DNA of 64,000 nucleotides, taken from NCBI GenBank assembly GCA_013388755.1, contig JACAEQ010000027.1, positions 1-64,000 on the forward strand. Reading direction: 5' to 3'. The stretch's first letter is position 1, and each line of letters starts with the position of its first letter. The position numbers and the translations under genes were made by a program. Origin of the DNA: Chloroflexota bacterium (GTDB lineage: Bacteria; Chloroflexota; Chloroflexia; Chloroflexales; Roseiflexaceae). Below, in pieces: positions 62,269 to 64,000 of this stretch. Under the pieces are notes generated by a model. It worked only from the letters and a program-made list of their open reading frames with translations, did not search any database and had not been told where the DNA came from.

Positions 62269-63196
62269 TTGCCGGGTTGCCGCGTGTAGATTATTCGGCG
62301 AAGAATCGCGGAACAGGTCTGTGGGCCGGGAGTGGCTCGTGTTTCGTCTGGCCATTGTCTGGATGCTGGCGACCGTCATATTTGTCGGTACCGGGATCGC
62401 TCAGTTCCTTCAGGCACATCATGTCGCGGTAACGGCGCAGCCGTTCGTGCGCCCGGAGTTTGCGGCGCAGATGGAAACGTTGCGCCCGCTTATTCTGGCG
62501 GCTGCCGCACGCCATAACGACCCCGCGCTTTCAGGCATGGACGATGCCAGCTTTGCGGAGATTGTCGCGCTGGTACTGTACAACGAACATTTCGGCTGGC
62601 TCGAAGATGCTGTGCCGTCGCTACGGCCGTTGACGCCGTGGTACCAGGCGGCGCAGGTGGCGATCAATGGGCACGGCGCTGACCTGACCGTCTGGCCGAG
62701 TAATCTGCGACCGTCGGTCGCGCTCGAAATGTTGCGCGGCGAGTTACCGGTGAAAGGATCGCCCGGCGTCGCCATTATCCCGCTGGCGATCAATGGCAGC
62801 CGGATCGATCCGGCGCACGACCAGAACGAGGCGGCATTGTACGCGGCAATTAACGATGAACTGGTTGAGCCGGCGCTCGCGGTGGAGTATCTCGCCGCCA
62901 ACCTGGAACGTGGCGTGTACCGGGCACGGTTTGAAGGGGTCCCGGTCACCTGGCAGGCGCTGGCGGCCTGGCACAACCAGGGGATCGTCGCGCCGGCCGA
63001 TATCGCTGCCAACCTGACGGCGCGCGCCTACCTGCGCCGCGCGGCGGCCTACCGCGCGCTCGCGCACGCCTTTATCACGGCGTCCCCTTCCCCAGCGCAT
63101 ACTCGCGCACTGCCCAGTAGATCGCCTTTGGCGTGCCATCCGCCGTTACAAAGTTCCAGTTATCCTGATAGGTACGCGTCTGCCAGGGCATGCTGA
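62252..63196 (+). CDS. Membrane-anchored hypothetical protein, possible lysozyme-fold
   Basis: 314 residues. A short N-terminus and a single membrane helix (FRLAIVWMLATVIFVGTGIA) place the rest outside the cytoplasm. FAEIVALVLYNEHFGWLEDA, then NGHGADLTVWPSNLRPSVAL with EMLRGELP, resembles a lysozyme-superfamily pattern in which a Glu (in YNEH) comes before a conserved S/N-x-RPS segment; this is a weak match and only suggests a muramidase-like fold. ATG 62252 or 62261 overlaps the glycosyltransferase stop. The C-terminal 40 residues (ITASPSPAHTRALPSRSP onward) overlap a convergent gene by 122 bases and look unstructured, so the functional end may be nearer 63080. Confidence 0.6.
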   Translation: MAPMADCRVAACRLFGEESRNRSVGREWLVFRLAIVWMLATVIFVGTGIAQFLQAHHVAVTAQPFVRPEFAAQMETLRPLILAAAARHNDPALSGMDDASFAEIVALVLYNEHFGWLEDAVPSLRPLTPWYQAAQVAINGHGADLTVWPSNLRPSVALEMLRGELPVKGSPGVAIIPLAINGSRIDPAHDQNEAALYAAINDELVEPALAVEYLAANLERGVYRARFEGVPVTWQALAAWHNQGIVAPADIAANLTARAYLRRAAAYRALAHAFITASPSPAHTRALPSRSPLACHPPLQSSSYPDRYASARAC

Positions 63197-64000
63197 ACTG
63201 CCACAGGCAGATTGCTTCCAGCCACGGCCACTCCCGTGCCATCTGATACGCCCCGACCGTCCAGCGTATGCGCTGTGCCGGGCGCACCGCTGCCGACCAG
63301 CGCGGGTGGTCGTTCCAGCCTCCTTCGGTGATGAACAATGGTTTGTGCCCATCACCCAGGTAGGTGATCAGGTCATGCACCAGTTCAATACGGCGGAAGT
63401 TGACCGTCTCAGGCGCCGGTAGAGCGTCGTGTGGTTGCTGCGCACCGTAATTATGCACTGCCCAGGCGTCGAAGTATGGCGCTGCCCCGGCTGCATACAC
63501 CTCGGAGATATAGCGCAGGTCGCCCATCCGCACTTCGGCATTGTCGCCAAGATCGGCGCCGGGTGAAAGTGCCCCGGCAATCACGACGGCGTCGGGTACC
63601 GCAGCTTTGACCTGTGGATAGACCGCCTGCAGCAGTGCGGCATAGGCACGCGGGTCAGGCGAGCGGCGCCCCCATTCAAAGGCCAGGTTTGGCTCGTTCC
63701 AGATCAGGACATGGCGCACACCGTCGGGCCGGTAACGCCGGACGAAGGCTGCAACATAGGCGGCGTAATCGGCATAGTGCGTTTCATCAAGGTACCGATC
63801 GCTCGAGTCGCGCGGGCGTGCCCACTGAGGCACCATGTCGAGACGCGCGATGACGGTCAGGCCCTGGCGTACAGCGTGCCGTACCACCATGTCGGCACCG
63901 ACCCAATCGTAGCCATAACGAGATCGGGGCTGCACATAGGCCCACGGAAACAGGTCAACGATCCAGGGTGCACCCATCTCGCGCACCTGCTCGAGCGTGC
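63075..64000 (-). CDS. Glycoside hydrolase (GH5/GH39-like, clan A TIM barrel), 5' end outside window
   Basis: The frame is open through the window end, so the N-terminus is missing; about 308 residues are visible. Clan-A TIM-barrel motifs are present: the acid/base in HVLIWNEPNLAFEWGRR, DAWAVHNYGAQQPHDA, and the nucleophile in KPLFITEGGWNDHPRW. WQFSMPWQTRTYQDNWNFVT near the C-terminus closes the barrel. The enzyme should hydrolyse a beta-linked glycan; the substrate is unknown, and the missing N-terminus hides any signal peptide. It is convergent with the preceding gene and overlaps it by 122 bases. Confidence 0.82.
   Translation of the reverse strand, partial: TLEQVREMGAPWIVDLFPWAYVQPRSRYGYDWVGADMVVRHAVRQGLTVIARLDMVPQWARPRDSSDRYLDETHYADYAAYVAAFVRRYRPDGVRHVLIWNEPNLAFEWGRRSPDPRAYAALLQAVYPQVKAAVPDAVVIAGALSPGADLGDNAEVRMGDLRYISEVYAAGAAPYFDAWAVHNYGAQQPHDALPAPETVNFRRIELVHDLITYLGDGHKPLFITEGGWNDHPRWSAAVRPAQRIRWTVGAYQMAREWPWLEAICLWQFSMPWQTRTYQDNWNFVTADGTPKAIYWAVREYALGKGTP

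Overview
The window is GC-rich chromosomal DNA of a bacterium that looks like a member of the Chloroflexota (class Chloroflexia, Roseiflexus/Kouleothrix-like). This rests on gene content: serine/threonine kinases with FRD in place of HRD, many proteins with N-terminal zinc ribbons, and SARP/BTAD-type regulators. It is an inference, because no rRNA or other phylogenetic marker was used. I found no tRNA, rRNA, CRISPR array or intact insertion sequence. Coding density is high, with many 4-base ATGA/GTGA start-stop overlaps.

Region 1 (1-24556) is an exopolysaccharide/capsule locus. It holds an HlyD-type adaptor (partial), a nucleotide-sugar dehydrogenase and epimerase, a Wzx-type flippase, a Wzy-type polymerase, several family-4-type glycosyltransferases and an asparagine-synthetase-type amidotransferase. 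These are followed by a DUF362 protein, a PaaK/CapK-like AMP-forming enzyme, an alcohol dehydrogenase-Gfo/Idh/MocA fusion, a WbuB/WcaI-like transferase, a heparinase II/III-like protein, WecB, an initiating sugar-phosphate transferase split in two, and a second epimerase on the other strand. The locus shows decay and reshuffling: a glycosyltransferase stub, a frameshifted PaaK remnant and a frameshifted DUF218 remnant.

Region 2 (24977-41219) starts with a frameshifted BTAD regulator and a ROK sugar kinase. Then comes a compact phospho-signalling island on the + strand: PP2C, pseudokinase-PP2C, membrane Ser/Thr kinase, VWA protein and FHA protein. Four of the five carry zinc ribbons. A TetR regulator, a two-gene YtkA-like operon, a small winged-helix protein, agmatine deiminase plus N-carbamoylputrescine amidase (putrescine synthesis), and a double-cupin protein follow.

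Region 3 (41320-58467) is mostly housekeeping: DinG-type helicase-exonuclease, MetG, a tight run of metallo-beta-lactamase, Na/Pi-like transporter, universal stress protein, MetF-like and aspartate kinase genes, then DUF512, a GAF-GAF-HD-GYP protein and Der. An orphan transcription unit with a good promoter and a tiny arginine-rich protein lies at 44243-45190. A nested inverted-repeat element lies at 53527-53678, with relatives at 37526, 47366 and 53415.

Region 4 (58510-64000) has a small FHA protein, an AmmeMemoRadiSam-type protein that has lost the CxxxCxxC cluster motif, signal peptidase I, a glycosyltransferase, a possible lysozyme-fold membrane protein and the 3' part of a glycoside hydrolase gene.

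The best candidates for something undescribed are the zinc-ribbon phospho-signalling island with its pseudokinase-phosphatase fusion, the cluster-less radical-SAM homologue, the split initiating glycosyltransferase, and the orphan transcription unit with a structured 3' region. Several genes also seem to be transcribed as leaderless mRNAs from extended -10 promoters.
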